Under the pieces are notes generated by a model. It was not told where the DNA came from, searched no databases, and saw nothing but the letters and a program-made list of their open reading frames with translations. Source: Prochlorococcus marinus CUG1417 (lineage in GTDB: Bacteria > Cyanobacteriota > Cyanobacteriia > PCC-6307 > Cyanobiaceae). From it: DNA of 64,000 nucleotides. The translations under genes were made by a program, and so were the position numbers. The stretch covers positions 977,666 through 1,041,665 of the forward strand of contig NZ_JAAORN010000001.1 of the NCBI RefSeq assembly GCF_017695975.1, given 5' to 3'. Below, piece after piece: positions 10,424-21,332 of this stretch. Each line of letters starts with the position of its first letter. The stretch's first letter is position 1.

Positions 10424-11320
10424 ATGTCAATAAAATTAGACGGTAAAAAATTATCTCTTGAAATTGAGCAAAAATTAAACAACTTTATTTCTAGTAATGA
10501 AAGAATTGCTAAAAGAGCACCTGGTTTGGCTGTAATAAGAATAGGTGAAGACCCTGCAAGCGGCGTTTATGTTAATAACAAAGAAAAAGCATGTGCAAGG
10601 GTTGGAATAAAGAGTTTTATCTTTCATCTGCAAGATAATGTAGAACAAAAAGAAGTTGAACAATTAATTAACAAACTAAACTTAGACAAGGATATTGATG
10701 GAATGTTGCTACAACTCCCCATCCCAAAGAAGTTTGATGAGCAAAGATTAATAAGTTTTATAAATCCATATAAAGATGTAGATGGATTAAATGAAAAAAA
10801 CATGGGCAAATTAGTTAAAAATGAACCAGCGATGAGATCTTGTACCCCAGCCGGAATTATTAATTTATTAAGGTCCCAAAATATTGCAATTGAAGGTAAG
10901 AAAATTGTTGTTATTGGACGAAGTTTACTAGTTGGCAAACCCCTATCTCTGATGTTGTTAAATCTAAATGGGACAGTAACAATAACTCATTCAAAAACAT
11001 TAAATTTAAATAAAATCTGCAAGGAGGCTGACATACTAATTGCTGCTGCAGGAATACCGAATCTTGTAGATTCAAGTTTTGTGAAAGATGGAGCAGTGAT
11101 TATCGATGTTGGAATACATAGATTAAAAAGTTCTGATAAAGATAAAACCAGATTATGTGGGGATGTATTATTAGAGGACGTCATACCTAAAGTTTTTGCT
11201 TATACTCCCGTTCCAGGAGGTGTTGGACCAATGACGGTAACAATGTTACTTGTAAATACTATTTTTAGCTGGCAAAAACAATTTGGGCTATCATCAACAA
11301 TTAATGACCTTCTGCCATAA
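10424..11320 (+). CDS. folD: Bifunctional methylenetetrahydrofolate dehydrogenase/cyclohydrolase
   Basis: FolD interconverts 5,10-methylene-, 5,10-methenyl- and 10-formyl-tetrahydrofolate for purine and formyl-Met synthesis. The 298-residue length is typical. The catalytic segment YVNNKEKAC places the essential lysine at Lys53 and Tyr49, followed by QLPIPK and KDVDGL. The NADP-binding domain shows [14 protein letters not shown], and the C-terminus has the signature [19 protein letters not shown] precedes the ATG. crtE follows 34 bp downstream in the same direction and may share its transcript. Confidence 0.96.
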   Translation: MSIKLDGKKLSLEIEQKLNNFISSNERIAKRAPGLAVIRIGEDPASGVYVNNKEKACARVGIKSFIFHLQDNVEQKEVEQLINKLNLDKDIDGMLLQLPIPKKFDEQRLISFINPYKDVDGLNEKNMGKLVKNEPAMRSCTPAGIINLLRSQNIAIEGKKIVVIGRSLLVGKPLSLMLLNLNGTVTITHSKTLNLNKICKEADILIAAAGIPNLVDSSFVKDGAVIIDVGIHRLKSSDKDKTRLCGDVLLEDVIPKVFAYTPVPGGVGPMTVTMLLVNTIFSWQKQFGLSSTINDLLP

Positions 11321-11354
11321 ACTTTGAGATGAAAAAATTTATTAAAGGAATAAA

Positions 11355-12257
11355 ATGACTGAAGTTCTCGAAAATATTTCTGATTTTGAAAAATATCTTA
11401 CAAGTACAAAAAAGATAGTAGAAGAAGCTCTTGATTTTTCTCTAGGTCCGGAAAAACCAGAAATACTTAGGGAATCAATGAGATATTCTCTTTTGGCTGG
11501 AGGAAAAAGAATACGTCCAATTTTATGTTTAGCATCTTGTTCGCTAGCTGGAGGAAAACCTTCACTTGCTGTACCTACTGCTGTAGCAATAGAAATGATT
11601 CATACAATGTCCTTAATTCATGATGATTTGCCCGCTATGGACAATGATGACTTACGACGAGGTAGGCCAACGAATCATAAAGTATATGGAGATGCAATAG
11701 CTATTCTTGCTGGCGATGCATTATTAACTAGAGCCTTTGAGATGGTCTCTTTAAGAAGTCCTGGAGTTGAACCAACTAGATTATTAAATGTAATTGGAGA
11801 ACTTTCCTTAGTTGCTGGCGCTCCTGGGCTGGTAGGTGGGCAAGTTGTTGATTTAGAATGTGAAGGTAAAGAAGTTGACCTTGAAACACTCGAGTATATA
11901 CATCTTCATAAGACTGGGGCTTTATTGAAAGCTTGCGTAAGAACAGGAGCTATGATAGCTGGAGCTAATGAAAAACTATTGAGAGCTCTTACAACATATG
12001 CCGAGGGTATTGGATTAGCCTTTCAAATTATTGATGATATCCTTGATTTAACATCGAGTAGTGAAAAACTTGGTAAAACTGCCGGCAAAGATCTTTTGGC
12101 TGACAAAACCACTTACCCTAAATTACTTGGAATGGAGAATTCAAAGAAAAAAGCATTTGATTTGGTGGAAAAAGCAAAAAAAGCAATCGAACCATGGGGA
12201 TCAGATGCAAACTATTTAATATCCTTAGCTGACTTTATTACAAATAGAGACCGATAA
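11355..12257 (+). CDS. crtE: Geranylgeranyl diphosphate synthase
   Basis: This trans-prenyltransferase makes the C20 precursor (GGPP) for carotenoids, the phytol tail of chlorophyll and quinones. The first aspartate-rich motif is [10 protein letters not shown] (from Asp90) and the second is IIDDILD (Asp227-Asp231). The substrate-binding GGKRIRP is at 49-55. The 300-residue length suits the cyanobacterial enzyme; some bacterial homologues are called IspA/farnesyl synthases, and product length cannot be read from the motifs with certainty. ATG is preceded by AAAGGA. The DUF212 gene follows 10 bp downstream, so folD-crtE-DUF212 may be one transcript. Confidence 0.9.
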   Translation: MTEVLENISDFEKYLTSTKKIVEEALDFSLGPEKPEILRESMRYSLLAGGKRIRPILCLASCSLAGGKPSLAVPTAVAIEMIHTMSLIHDDLPAMDNDDLRRGRPTNHKVYGDAIAILAGDALLTRAFEMVSLRSPGVEPTRLLNVIGELSLVAGAPGLVGGQVVDLECEGKEVDLETLEYIHLHKTGALLKACVRTGAMIAGANEKLLRALTTYAEGIGLAFQIIDDILDLTSSSEKLGKTAGKDLLADKTTYPKLLGMENSKKKAFDLVEKAKKAIEPWGSDANYLISLADFITNRDR

Positions 12258-12267
12258 ATATTAGTTT

Positions 12268-12747
12268 ATGTATGAGTTTTTTGCCTTCTTAAATAATGAA
12301 GTACTTTTCTGGAGCTTATTTTCCTGTTTACTAGCACAATTTTTTAAAATCATATTTAATTTCTTTTCGACTGGAGAAATAAGATTTGGAATTATGTTCG
12401 AGACAGGCGGCATGCCTTCAAGTCATTCCGCCTTAATAACAGGTGCTACGTCTGGTATAGGTTATGAATTAGGATTTGATAGCTCAATATTCGCCTTAGC
12501 AGTTGCTGTAGCACTTATAGTCATGTATGACGCTAGTGGTGTTAGAAAATCAGCAGGAATTCAAGCAGCCGAAATCAATAAACTATCAAAAAAACTAGAC
12601 CCTCAATCTGAATTGCTTTTAAAGGAAACCCTTGGCCATACAAAAATCGAGGTCATGGTGGGGAGTTTTTTAGGACCATTAATCACTTTGCCTGGCATTT
12701 TTTTTCTAGGTTCTCCTCAAAAAATATTTGATTTGATAATAAATTAA
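12268..12747 (+). CDS. Divergent PAP2 family (DUF212) membrane protein
   Basis: A 159-residue membrane protein with a divergent phosphatidic-acid-phosphatase-2 motif set. GGMPSSHSAL (about residues 47-56) corresponds to the PSGH-like segment, and MYDASGVRKSAG (about 90-101) is the second signature of DUF212. Four or so hydrophobic helices are visible. Homologues occur in cyanobacteria and plants. The substrate is unknown; a lipid phosphatase role is only inferred. It follows crtE by 10 bp, which could link it to prenyl diphosphate metabolism. Its stop codon overlaps by 4 bp the 3' end of the convergent cobB/cbiA gene. Confidence 0.82.
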   Translation: MYEFFAFLNNEVLFWSLFSCLLAQFFKIIFNFFSTGEIRFGIMFETGGMPSSHSALITGATSGIGYELGFDSSIFALAVAVALIVMYDASGVRKSAGIQAAEINKLSKKLDPQSELLLKETLGHTKIEVMVGSFLGPLITLPGIFFLGSPQKIFDLIIN

Positions 12748-14135
12748 GAATCCTTTGAAAAACTAATTTGTGTAGCATTGATAAAGTTTTTTGCGACTTC
12801 TGGAGAACTTGGCATATGTAAGTGAATCCAGCTTGCATGTAATTTCTTATCAAAAAAGCCTTCATTTTTGTATTCAGTTTTCCAAGATTTAATTTTCCAT
12901 GGGGAAGAAAGTTTCTTTTTATGCTCAGCTTTTCTTAAATCAAGTTCAGATAAATTATTTTCAATTTCCCAATAATGAAATTCATGTCCTCTAATTAATT
13001 GATTTTGTTTAATGATCGGAGTATCTTTTAAACCCTCAATGTATCTATAACCTACTGAAAGTTTACTTTTTTTTGATCTAAAAGGAAGGATGCCACTCAT
13101 TTTATGATTTTTACCATTTTCATCTTTTATAAAGTCTCCTAAAATCATCATCCCTCCGCACTCTGCATATATAAATCCATTTTTGCGGAATTTCCTTAAC
13201 GAATTTAAGCTTTTTATAGAGTTACTTATATGATCAGCATATTTTTCAGGGAATCCCCCGGGAATAATTAAAGAAGAAGCCTCATTAGGTATTTCTTCAT
13301 CATCATAAATACTCCATGAAATCAATGGAATTCCTATTTCACTCAAAAACTCTTTAGTTTCAGGGTATTGAAAATGAAAGATTTTATCTTCTGCAATTGC
13401 GATAGGTTTACTCTTATCTATTTTAAAATCTTCAAAGCTGACAGAATTAAATTTTTTCTTTCGAGGGGATTTCAGGAATTTAAAAAGAGAAAATATATCA
13501 AGATTTCTTTCGGCAAAATTTGCAAAATATTCAACATCAATTTCTTTACCATTATCCAATGGAGGTATTAAACCTAAATTAGCTTTGTTTAAAGTTATTT
13601 TTGAATCAGATGGTAAAAAACCAAGAATTTCGATGTCTTCATTTTTAAACACTTCTTTGATTAATTTTTTATGTCTATCTGAATTAACGTTATTAAATAT
13701 AATTCCTACTATTGACAACTCACTATCGAAATCTCTAAAACCTCTAACACTAGCCAAAAGAGATGCTACTTGACCTCTAGCATTAACAATAAAAATTACT
13801 GGGGCATTGAGAAGTTTAGAGATATTTGCTGTACTGGAATAGGTTGTTGACCCTAATCCATCGAATAGACCCATTGCCCCTTCAATCAATGAGAATTCAT
13901 ATTTCAAAGAATGTTTGAAAAAACTTTCTTGAACCCATTCCTCACCACTTAAAAAAATATCTAAATTCCTACAAGTAGGTTGGCCAATTGAACTAAGTTG
14001 TTGTTGATCAAGATAATCTGGGCCAACCTTGAAAGTTTGTATCTTTATACCTTTTGAGAACGCCCAACAAGATATCAAAAGAGATAAAGTAGTTTTCCCA
14101 CTATCAGTTGAAGGAGAAGATATTACACAAGGCAT
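12744..14135 (-). CDS. cobB: Cobyrinate a,c-diamide synthase
   Basis: CobB/CbiA amidates the a and c side chains of cobyrinic acid using glutamine and ATP in cobalamin synthesis. The N-terminal dethiobiotin-synthetase-like domain has the P-loop SSPSTDSGKTTL (7-18), FKVGPDYLD (35-43) and IEGAMGLFDG (84-93). The C-terminal class-I glutaminase domain has the nucleophile Cys326 in YAECGGMM and the downstream HEFHYWE histidine region. The 463-residue length is normal. Its ATG directly abuts the opcA stop codon, so it is the third gene of a zwf-opcA-cobB operon. The symbol cbiA is equivalent. Confidence 0.92.
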   Translation of the reverse strand: MPCVISSPSTDSGKTTLSLLISCWAFSKGIKIQTFKVGPDYLDQQQLSSIGQPTCRNLDIFLSGEEWVQESFFKHSLKYEFSLIEGAMGLFDGLGSTTYSSTANISKLLNAPVIFIVNARGQVASLLASVRGFRDFDSELSIVGIIFNNVNSDRHKKLIKEVFKNEDIEILGFLPSDSKITLNKANLGLIPPLDNGKEIDVEYFANFAERNLDIFSLFKFLKSPRKKKFNSVSFEDFKIDKSKPIAIAEDKIFHFQYPETKEFLSEIGIPLISWSIYDDEEIPNEASSLIIPGGFPEKYADHISNSIKSLNSLRKFRKNGFIYAECGGMMILGDFIKDENGKNHKMSGILPFRSKKSKLSVGYRYIEGLKDTPIIKQNQLIRGHEFHYWEIENNLSELDLRKAEHKKKLSSPWKIKSWKTEYKNEGFFDKKLHASWIHLHMPSSPEVAKNFINATQISFSKDS

Positions 14136-15440
14136 TTATAAGTTTTTAAAACCATTAAATATTTGAAGGGCTATTTTAATAGAATTTTCAAAAAGAGGAC
14201 TTGTATTACCTCTACTACTTGCCAATAATTTACTTACATCATACTCCGATGTGGAAAAAGAATTTGGAACCACTTGTTCTATTAATTCCATATTAGCCAT
14301 TCCCCCTGCTTCAAGTCTCATACACTCCACCGATTCACATCCAAGTATTACACAAGTGTTATTTTTTTGAACCTCACTAATTTTTGAAATCAACCTCAAT
14401 CCAATAACTTGTCCTAAATGAATACTTGGATTTCCCAAAGATAAGGGATTAATTGAAGTAGAAATTATTTCGCCATTAATTCTTTCAAACTCTATTTTTG
14501 TTAGTTCTGTATCCCTTTCAACTCTTAAAAAAGACCAACCAAGTTTATCGCTAATCCATGAAATTAGAAACAAAGCTTGAATAATATGATCCCCCGCTAT
14601 ATCAATATCAATATCAGTAATATGATCTAAAATTGGTCTCCTCGTAGGAGGATCAAAAATCATTGCCAACGATTCCCTCCAATTTTTCAACCTAACCCAA
14701 TTCAAATCATTAATAGCTTTATTTGAATTATTTAATTGATCTAAAACTTTTAAACATCTATTAGGAGATCCAAGAGCAGTATCAATTATTAACCTCAGAC
14801 CATAATTAGTAAAATATTCGAAGATTTCAGGCGATTCATCTAGGCTTCCATTCCACCATAACCATAAAGGTAATTCATCAATAGATAATTCATCAATTAT
14901 TTTTAATCCTTTATTAGATATTGAGGCTGAGTCCCCCCTAATAACGACTAAATCCCCGCATATAGGTTGTATAGCAGTAGTATCACTTAATGGACAGTAA
15001 GCGGATACAAAAGTTTTGATATCTGAATTTTTATTTAAAGTTGGTGCTAGGGTTATTAATCTTCTCGGATTCAATGTACTTATTGATGATTCAAAAAATT
15101 GTCCTCTAAAATCTTCAAAGTCCTTATTAGATGAATTTTCCTTCAACAAATTCAATAATTCTTTACTGTTGAGGGAAGTAGTAATAGGAAGACCTTGATC
15201 TAATATAAATTTTTTAGTAACTTCAATTATTTCTGTATTTAAATTTCCAGTAATTGGTCCACTTACCAATCCTTTTTGAACCAAACATTGTTCTAGCCAA
15301 GCAGGCTGCCAGACCATTAATGTAAAAGTATTAGCTCCAGTATTATCTTTATCTTCTGAAATCCATAATTGTTTAAGGTAATTAGAAATTTCCTGATAAG
15401 GAAGCTCTAATGGAGTTTGGAGTGTTAGTTGAGGTTTCAT
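14136..15440 (-). CDS. opcA: Glucose-6-phosphate dehydrogenase assembly protein OpcA
   Basis: OpcA is the cyanobacterial activator that promotes assembly and activity of glucose-6-phosphate dehydrogenase, and so carbon flow at night through the oxidative pentose phosphate pathway. The 434-residue sequence carries family-typical stretches such as LTLQTPLELPYQEI at the N-terminus, DLVVIRGD, LPLWLWWNGSL, FDPPTRRPILDH and VILGCESVECMRLEAGG. It lies 2 bp after zwf and abuts cobB, so the three genes are almost certainly co-transcribed. The tie to zwf is conserved across cyanobacteria. Confidence 0.93.
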   Translation of the reverse strand: MKPQLTLQTPLELPYQEISNYLKQLWISEDKDNTGANTFTLMVWQPAWLEQCLVQKGLVSGPITGNLNTEIIEVTKKFILDQGLPITTSLNSKELLNLLKENSSNKDFEDFRGQFFESSISTLNPRRLITLAPTLNKNSDIKTFVSAYCPLSDTTAIQPICGDLVVIRGDSASISNKGLKIIDELSIDELPLWLWWNGSLDESPEIFEYFTNYGLRLIIDTALGSPNRCLKVLDQLNNSNKAINDLNWVRLKNWRESLAMIFDPPTRRPILDHITDIDIDIAGDHIIQALFLISWISDKLGWSFLRVERDTELTKIEFERINGEIISTSINPLSLGNPSIHLGQVIGLRLISKISEVQKNNTCVILGCESVECMRLEAGGMANMELIEQVVPNSFSTSEYDVSKLLASSRGNTSPLFENSIKIALQIFNGFKNL

Positions 15441-15442
15441 TT

Positions 15443-16966
15443 TTACGGTCTACGCCAGAAAATATTATCTTTTGAAAGTAATTGATCAGACTCAGGAGGT
15501 CCCCACGTCATAGATTCATAATTATAAATAGGTAACTTCCAAGGAGAATTATCCATCAATTCTATTAATGGCGTATATAGTTTCCAAGCTGCCTCTACTT
15601 CATCGCTTCGAGTAAATAAGGTTGGGTCAGAAAGCATTGCATCAGCTAATAATCTTACATAGCCTTCATCTGAGGGTTCTCCAAATGATTCATCATAAGA
15701 AAATTCCATCTCAACAGGTCTTGATTTCATTCCAGAACCAGGCGATTTTACCTCAAATTTGAAAGTAGCACCTTCATTTGGCTGAATTCTTAGGATAAGT
15801 TGATTTGGGGATGGATTTATTATTGTTGATTCAAATAAATGAACTGGAACGTCTTTAAAAGTCAAGACTATTTCTCCAAGTCTTTTAGGTAGTCTTTTCC
15901 CTGTTCTCAAATAAAAAGGAACACCTTGCCAACGCCAATTATCAACAAAAACTTTTGTCGCTATATAAGTTTCTGTTGTGCTATTACAATTAACACCATC
16001 TTCCTGCCTATATCCTTTGAGTCGATTTGAAATATTTCCTCCCTCTCCATATTGACCTCTTATGCAACAATTCCACGGTTCATTTTCGTCAGCAAGTTTT
16101 GAAGCTTGAAGAACCTTAGCTTTTTCATTTCTTATTGCTTCAGGTTCAAACTTTCCAGGAGGTTCCATCGCAGTAACAGCAAGCATTTGAGTCATATGAT
16201 TTTGAAGCATATCCCTTAAAGCACCAGAGCTTTCATAATAACCTGCTCTATCTTCAACACCCACTGTTTCAGATGAGGTGATTTGAACACTTGATATATA
16301 ATTTCTATTCCAGATTGGTTCAAAAATAGTGTTAGCAAACCTCAAAACGAGAATATTTTGAACTGTCTCTTTACCTAAATAATGATCAATCCTATAAATC
16401 TGACTTTCTTCAGCACAACTTTGAACGATCTTATTCAATTTTTTTGCACTTGAATAATCTCTTCCAAAAGGTTTTTCAATCACTAAACGACTTTTCTTAG
16501 GATCATCTAAAAGGCCAGCTGCTTTAAGAGCTTTGCATCCACTTGCATAGAAATTCGGAGATACTGATAAATAAAATGTTCTATTCCCATGAGTAGCTTG
16601 TGTTTTATCAATTTCATTTAATCTTTTAGAAAGCCTTACGACATGATCACTTTGTTGTAAGTCAACTGGTTCATAGAAAAGATAATTAGAAAATTGTTCC
16701 CATTCCCTTTCTTTGCCAGATATTTGATTTGATAACTTTACTTTCATCTTTTCTCTAAACTCATTATCAGTCCAAGGTCTTCTCGCACAACCAACTATTC
16801 CAAATTCACTAGGAATTCTCCTTTGCAAATAGAGTTCAAATAAGGCCGGTATTAATTTTCTATGAGTAAGATCTCCACTAGCACCAAATATTACTAAGCA
16901 TTGTGGAGATATGACTCTTTCCTGCCGTAAACCTAATCTTAAAGGATTACTTAAAGTTGAAGGCAT
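15443..16966 (-). CDS. zwf: Glucose-6-phosphate 1-dehydrogenase
   Basis: This enzyme oxidises glucose 6-phosphate to 6-phosphogluconolactone with NADP, the entry step of the oxidative pentose phosphate pathway. The NADP-binding segment is FGASGDLTHRKL (27-38), EKPFG is at 164-168 and the active-site signature RIDHYLGKE is at 192-200 with the catalytic His downstream in the family pattern. The 507-residue length matches the family. The opcA activator gene follows at 2 bp. The gap to petH upstream is 110 bp and should contain the operon promoter; I did not identify a clear NtcA or RpaA site there. Confidence 0.97.
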   Translation of the reverse strand: MPSTLSNPLRLGLRQERVISPQCLVIFGASGDLTHRKLIPALFELYLQRRIPSEFGIVGCARRPWTDNEFREKMKVKLSNQISGKEREWEQFSNYLFYEPVDLQQSDHVVRLSKRLNEIDKTQATHGNRTFYLSVSPNFYASGCKALKAAGLLDDPKKSRLVIEKPFGRDYSSAKKLNKIVQSCAEESQIYRIDHYLGKETVQNILVLRFANTIFEPIWNRNYISSVQITSSETVGVEDRAGYYESSGALRDMLQNHMTQMLAVTAMEPPGKFEPEAIRNEKAKVLQASKLADENEPWNCCIRGQYGEGGNISNRLKGYRQEDGVNCNSTTETYIATKVFVDNWRWQGVPFYLRTGKRLPKRLGEIVLTFKDVPVHLFESTIINPSPNQLILRIQPNEGATFKFEVKSPGSGMKSRPVEMEFSYDESFGEPSDEGYVRLLADAMLSDPTLFTRSDEVEAAWKLYTPLIELMDNSPWKLPIYNYESMTWGPPESDQLLSKDNIFWRRP

Positions 16967-17076
16967 ATTCTTAGTATTCTTTTTTTAAAATCCTCTTTTT
17001 TTCTAAAATTAGCTACTTATTGTGTCTAAACCAAAAAGTATTTAGTAGGTATAACTTAAATCTAAAAATCAAAGTT

Positions 17077-18207
<1,131 letters not shown>

Positions 18208-18384
18208 TTAGATTTCTTTTATAAAAGATTATCAATTTGTAGTTTAATTTGTAGTGATTTCACAAAAATGGTTACGTTTTGAGATCGGAATAAATAGATG
18301 AATTTATTTTTATTTTTCAGTATTTGTTGTTTTTATCAGTATAGTTACACAGAAATAATTTTTATCTAATTAAAAATTCATTGT

Positions 18385-18927
18385 ATGAACAATACTCAAG
18401 AATCAATGAATCATAATAAAGACGATGATTTCAGGACAATTGAGCAGACGATGGAAAAGCTTTCAGGAGGAACAAGACGACTGGCAGCTCAACTTACCAC
18501 TTCTGCAAGTTTCGATTCTTTGTGGAGTGTTTTAACAGATTATGATCGTCTAAATCTTTATATACCAAATCTTTTATCGAGCAAAAAAATATTTCAGAAG
18601 GAAAATAATGTCCACCTTAAACAAGTTGGAGCTCAAGATTTCCTTGGCATGAAATTTTCAGCTGAAGTAACTATCGACTTATTTGAAAATAAAGAGCTTG
18701 GCCTCTTAAAATTTAATTTAATAAAAGGAGACTTCAGGAAATTTGAAGGTAGTTGGAAAATACAAAAAATCAAGAATACCTCAAAAAATTCATTAATTTA
18801 TGATCTTACTGTGCAAGGTTGTCAGTGGATGCCAATAGGTATGATAGAGAAAAGACTGAAAAAAGATCTTTCAGAAAATTTAATTGCCGTGGATAGGCAA
18901 GCAAAATCATCAAAAAGATCGTTATGA
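18385..18927 (+). CDS. SRPBCC/START-like (polyketide cyclase-dehydrase) protein
   Basis: A 180-residue cytoplasmic protein with the helix-grip layout of the SRPBCC superfamily. A hydrophilic N-terminal tail of about 35 residues is followed by the typical opening TSASFDSLWSVLTDYDRLNLYIPNL, shown here in parts: SFDSLWSVLTDYDRL then YIPNL. Later come beta-strand rich segments (VTIDLFENKELGLLKF, FEGSWKIQ) and a long C-terminal helix (KRLKKDLSENLIAVDRQAK). Members bind hydrophobic ligands; the ligand is unknown here. ATG at 18385 is used, and Met8 (18406) is possible. It converges on tRNA-Glu. Confidence 0.75.
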   Translation: MNNTQESMNHNKDDDFRTIEQTMEKLSGGTRRLAAQLTTSASFDSLWSVLTDYDRLNLYIPNLLSSKKIFQKENNVHLKQVGAQDFLGMKFSAEVTIDLFENKELGLLKFNLIKGDFRKFEGSWKIQKIKNTSKNSLIYDLTVQGCQWMPIGMIEKRLKKDLSENLIAVDRQAKSSKRSL

Positions 18928-18938
18928 ATTTAAATTAA

Positions 18939-19011
18939 TAGCCCCAAGGGGATTCGAACCCCTGTCGCCTCCGTGAAAGGGAGGTGTCCTAGGCCTCTAG
19001 ACGATGGGGCC
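18939..19011 (-). tRNA. trnE: tRNA-Glu (anticodon TTC)
   Basis: The reverse strand folds into a 73-nt cloverleaf. The acceptor stem is GGCCCCA paired with TGGGGCT (one G-T pair at 1-72), with T8, a D arm GTCTAGAGGCCTAGGAC, the anticodon arm CCTCC CTTTCAC GGAGG and the T arm AGGGG TTCGAAT CCCCT, then discriminator A. CCA is not encoded. In cyanobacteria charged tRNA-Glu also feeds 5-aminolevulinate and so chlorophyll synthesis. It lies 41 bp downstream of sasA on the same strand. Confidence 0.97.
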
Positions 19012-19052
19012 AGGAAATTAGCATAACAGCTTATTAAAAATTAAGAGTAAGG

Positions 19053-20174
19053 CTATCCTTTCGTCAAGTATTGTTGCTCTTTGTTTTGTCCTTGCCACAC
19101 AGGAACTGTAAAATGGAAGCAAGAACCATCACCAATTTCAGATACCACCCATATTCTTCCACCATGGACTTGAACTATTCTCCTACATACTGATAAACCT
19201 ATTCCAAAGCCTGAAGTTCCTTCAGATGTTTGTGGTAACCTTACCCTATCAAGAAAAATTCTTTTTTGTTCACTCAAAGGAATACCAGCACCTTTGTCAC
19301 AAATTGTTATCTCTACCCATTGATTTGTCTTGTGGATCATTGTAATTTTTATAGAACCAGAATCTTTAGAAAATTTAATTGCATTTTCAATTAAATTTAA
19401 AAATACTTGCCTCATCCTTCTCTGATCTGCGAATACACTTGGAAGATCGGATGGAATATCAGTATCAATTTGAATATTCCTCAATCTCCAGAATTTTTCT
19501 AATTCAAGTATTACTTCAGCACTAATATTACCTAAATCAATTTTCTGAGGATTAAATAAGGCTTCCCATTTGGTTGTTCCGACCTCTAGGAGATCTTGAG
19601 ATAAGAGTTCAATCTCTTCAAGTCGTCTTTTGATAACCTCTTGCAATTTTGAAATATCTATTTGTCCAAGTTTTTGACTTTGAACAGCCAAAGTGGCTGC
19701 AGTTAAGGGAGTTCTTAATTCATGCGCGACCATCCTTAATAATCTTTCTTGAGATTCTATCCTTTTTGTTAATGTCTCATTTTCTTGTCTTAGGACAAGA
19801 AGTTCGTCTTCTAAAAGAAATTCTTTTTGAGTTCTTATTGAATCAATTTTGGATGGTTGCAAATTAACCCCAAGATTTGTTGTTAATCCTTCCTGTTTCC
19901 ACCTTGGCAACCATCTCTGCAACTGAGAGAAAATATTGCTCCCAGCAAATATTTGCTTTGGAGCTGGGGAGATTTTTATGAGCGCAGGGATAGCTACTAA
20001 TCTATGTAACTCTAGTAATTCGGGCTGTTCTGTGGTCTCAGAAATCTGAAGAGATATTTCGAATTCACAATCATCTGATTCTAAATAAGCTATTAGGGAT
20101 TTTATATCACTACTAGAAAGTTGGTTTCTAGCTGCTATAAGTATTAATTTTAGCTCTTTTTTATCATTCATCAA
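19053..20174 (-). CDS. sasA: Adaptive-response sensor histidine kinase SasA
   Basis: SasA relays timing from the KaiC clock protein to the response regulator RpaA. Residues 1-95 form the KaiB-like thioredoxin-fold sensor ([31 protein letters not shown]), then a coiled coil (about 115-145). The H-box is [12 protein letters not shown] with His151. The ATPase domain shows an N-box around [11 protein letters not shown]1 ICDKGAGIP and G2 [12 protein letters not shown]. The 373-residue length is typical. The start has two consecutive Met codons; either could be used. Prochlorococcus is known to lack kaiA yet keep kaiBC-sasA, so the output pathway is a reduced clock. tRNA-Glu follows. Confidence 0.94.
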   Translation of the reverse strand: MMNDKKELKLILIAARNQLSSSDIKSLIAYLESDDCEFEISLQISETTEQPELLELHRLVAIPALIKISPAPKQIFAGSNIFSQLQRWLPRWKQEGLTTNLGVNLQPSKIDSIRTQKEFLLEDELLVLRQENETLTKRIESQERLLRMVAHELRTPLTAATLAVQSQKLGQIDISKLQEVIKRRLEEIELLSQDLLEVGTTKWEALFNPQKIDLGNISAEVILELEKFWRLRNIQIDTDIPSDLPSVFADQRRMRQVFLNLIENAIKFSKDSGSIKITMIHKTNQWVEITICDKGAGIPLSEQKRIFLDRVRLPQTSEGTSGFGIGLSVCRRIVQVHGGRIWVVSEIGDGSCFHFTVPVWQGQNKEQQYLTKG

Positions 20175-20280
20175 ATGATCATTCCTGAAGTGTTGAAAAG
20201 CTGTTAATCCTTATAAACACATTAAGATATTTATTTTTATTTTACAGATAAGCTATGAAATAAATAGGACTTATTTATAA

Positions 20281-20823
20281 ATGGTTGTTATTAATCAAAA
20301 GAAAAATTTAAATTTTGGGGAAAATAATCCTCCAGAAATTAACTTAAATAGTAATTTAAAGAGATGGTTTTCTAGAAATATTGGATTGTGGCAATCTAAC
20401 AGATCATATTTTTTTGATGAAGCACAAAAAACTTATAATTTATGCATGAATATAAATATTGAAGCTCTTGAGAATAAATCTCAATGGGAGTCGCACTACA
20501 AATTCACGTGGTATCCTGAAAAAAAATATAATTTCTTCGAAGAAAATCCCCAATATAAAGAACGAGGAGAGATGATTGCATTCTTAAAGGGACACCAACT
20601 TATGAGGGGGAATTTCTATCTAAGTGATGATGAAGGAATTTCAAATATTAAGCAAGTTGATGAACACGAAATGATCTTTGAATCTTCTTATAAAGATTGG
20701 TATATTCTTGAACATACTAGACTAGTAGATTCGGATAATTATAGATTTAGAGTTATATATTCATGGAACAAAAATAAGCTGAAAATTGTTGAGAATCATC
20801 ACGAAATAAAAATTATTAAGTAA
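20281..20823 (+). CDS. Unknown protein, possibly CpeS/CpcS-like (lipocalin fold)
   Basis: A 180-residue soluble protein with no signal peptide. It is rich in aromatic residues and alternating beta-strand patterns. A short motif WFSRNIGLWQSNRSYFF (residues 28-44), followed by GEMIAFLKGHQLMRGNFYL and a C-terminal ENHHEIKI, weakly resembles the CpeS/CpcS bilin-lyase or related calycin proteins, whose sequences open with a W.S.R block and end in an SEIR-like strand. The key residues of active lyases are not evident, so this is only a fold-level suggestion. It starts 106 bp from the divergent sasA gene. A role in pigment handling is speculative. Confidence 0.6.
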   Translation: MVVINQKKNLNFGENNPPEINLNSNLKRWFSRNIGLWQSNRSYFFDEAQKTYNLCMNINIEALENKSQWESHYKFTWYPEKKYNFFEENPQYKERGEMIAFLKGHQLMRGNFYLSDDEGISNIKQVDEHEMIFESSYKDWYILEHTRLVDSDNYRFRVIYSWNKNKLKIVENHHEIKIIK

Positions 20824-20885
20824 GTTCTTTTTATGAATTAATGTTCAAAGTAAAAATGTTATCTTGTAGAAAATGTTATTAGTTA

Positions 20886-21323
20886 ATGGGTATTAATTTT
20901 TATTCACAAAAAATTCTGAGTTTTATAGGTATTACTTTAATTATACCCTTTACGATTTTTGAGATTAATACAATAAATAAACAAATTAAGGCCGAAAAAA
21001 AATTGATTGCTGCTACGGAAAAGGATCTTTTCCTATATCGCCAAATGGGGGCGTCTTATCTTTGTATAGCTTCAAAAGCTGAAGTAGATTTTAACAAAGG
21101 GCTTGGCATTGCCAGTGCTACTTTCGCAAATGTAATAACTGGAAAGCATGGCGGTGTTATTGAAGGGCTAGGGGATGAAAAACTTGAAGAACAAAGATTA
21201 TATAATGCAGGCACATTTCAGATTGTTGGAAGTGCCCTTGATATTTGTCCTGAAAGCGTTCCTAAAAATATAAAAAATGACTATGAAAAAAGGCTTAAGG
21301 AATTTATGAAGAAAAACAAATAA
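20886..21323 (+). CDS. Small membrane-anchored or exported protein, unknown function
   Basis: A 145-residue protein with a hydrophobic N-terminal segment (about residues 9-26, ILSFIGITLIIPFTIFEI), which could be an uncleaved anchor or signal peptide. This is followed by a charged helical stretch (NKQIKAEKKLIAATEKD). The body contains two cysteines (Cys58 and Cys119) that might form a disulfide outside the cytoplasm, a Gly-rich segment ITGKHGGVIEGLG and a Lys-rich end. I recognise no family. It follows the preceding unknown gene by 62 bp and converges with prs over 9 bp. Confidence 0.65.
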   Translation: MGINFYSQKILSFIGITLIIPFTIFEINTINKQIKAEKKLIAATEKDLFLYRQMGASYLCIASKAEVDFNKGLGIASATFANVITGKHGGVIEGLGDEKLEEQRLYNAGTFQIVGSALDICPESVPKNIKNDYEKRLKEFMKKNK

Positions 21324-21332
21324 TAAATTTTT

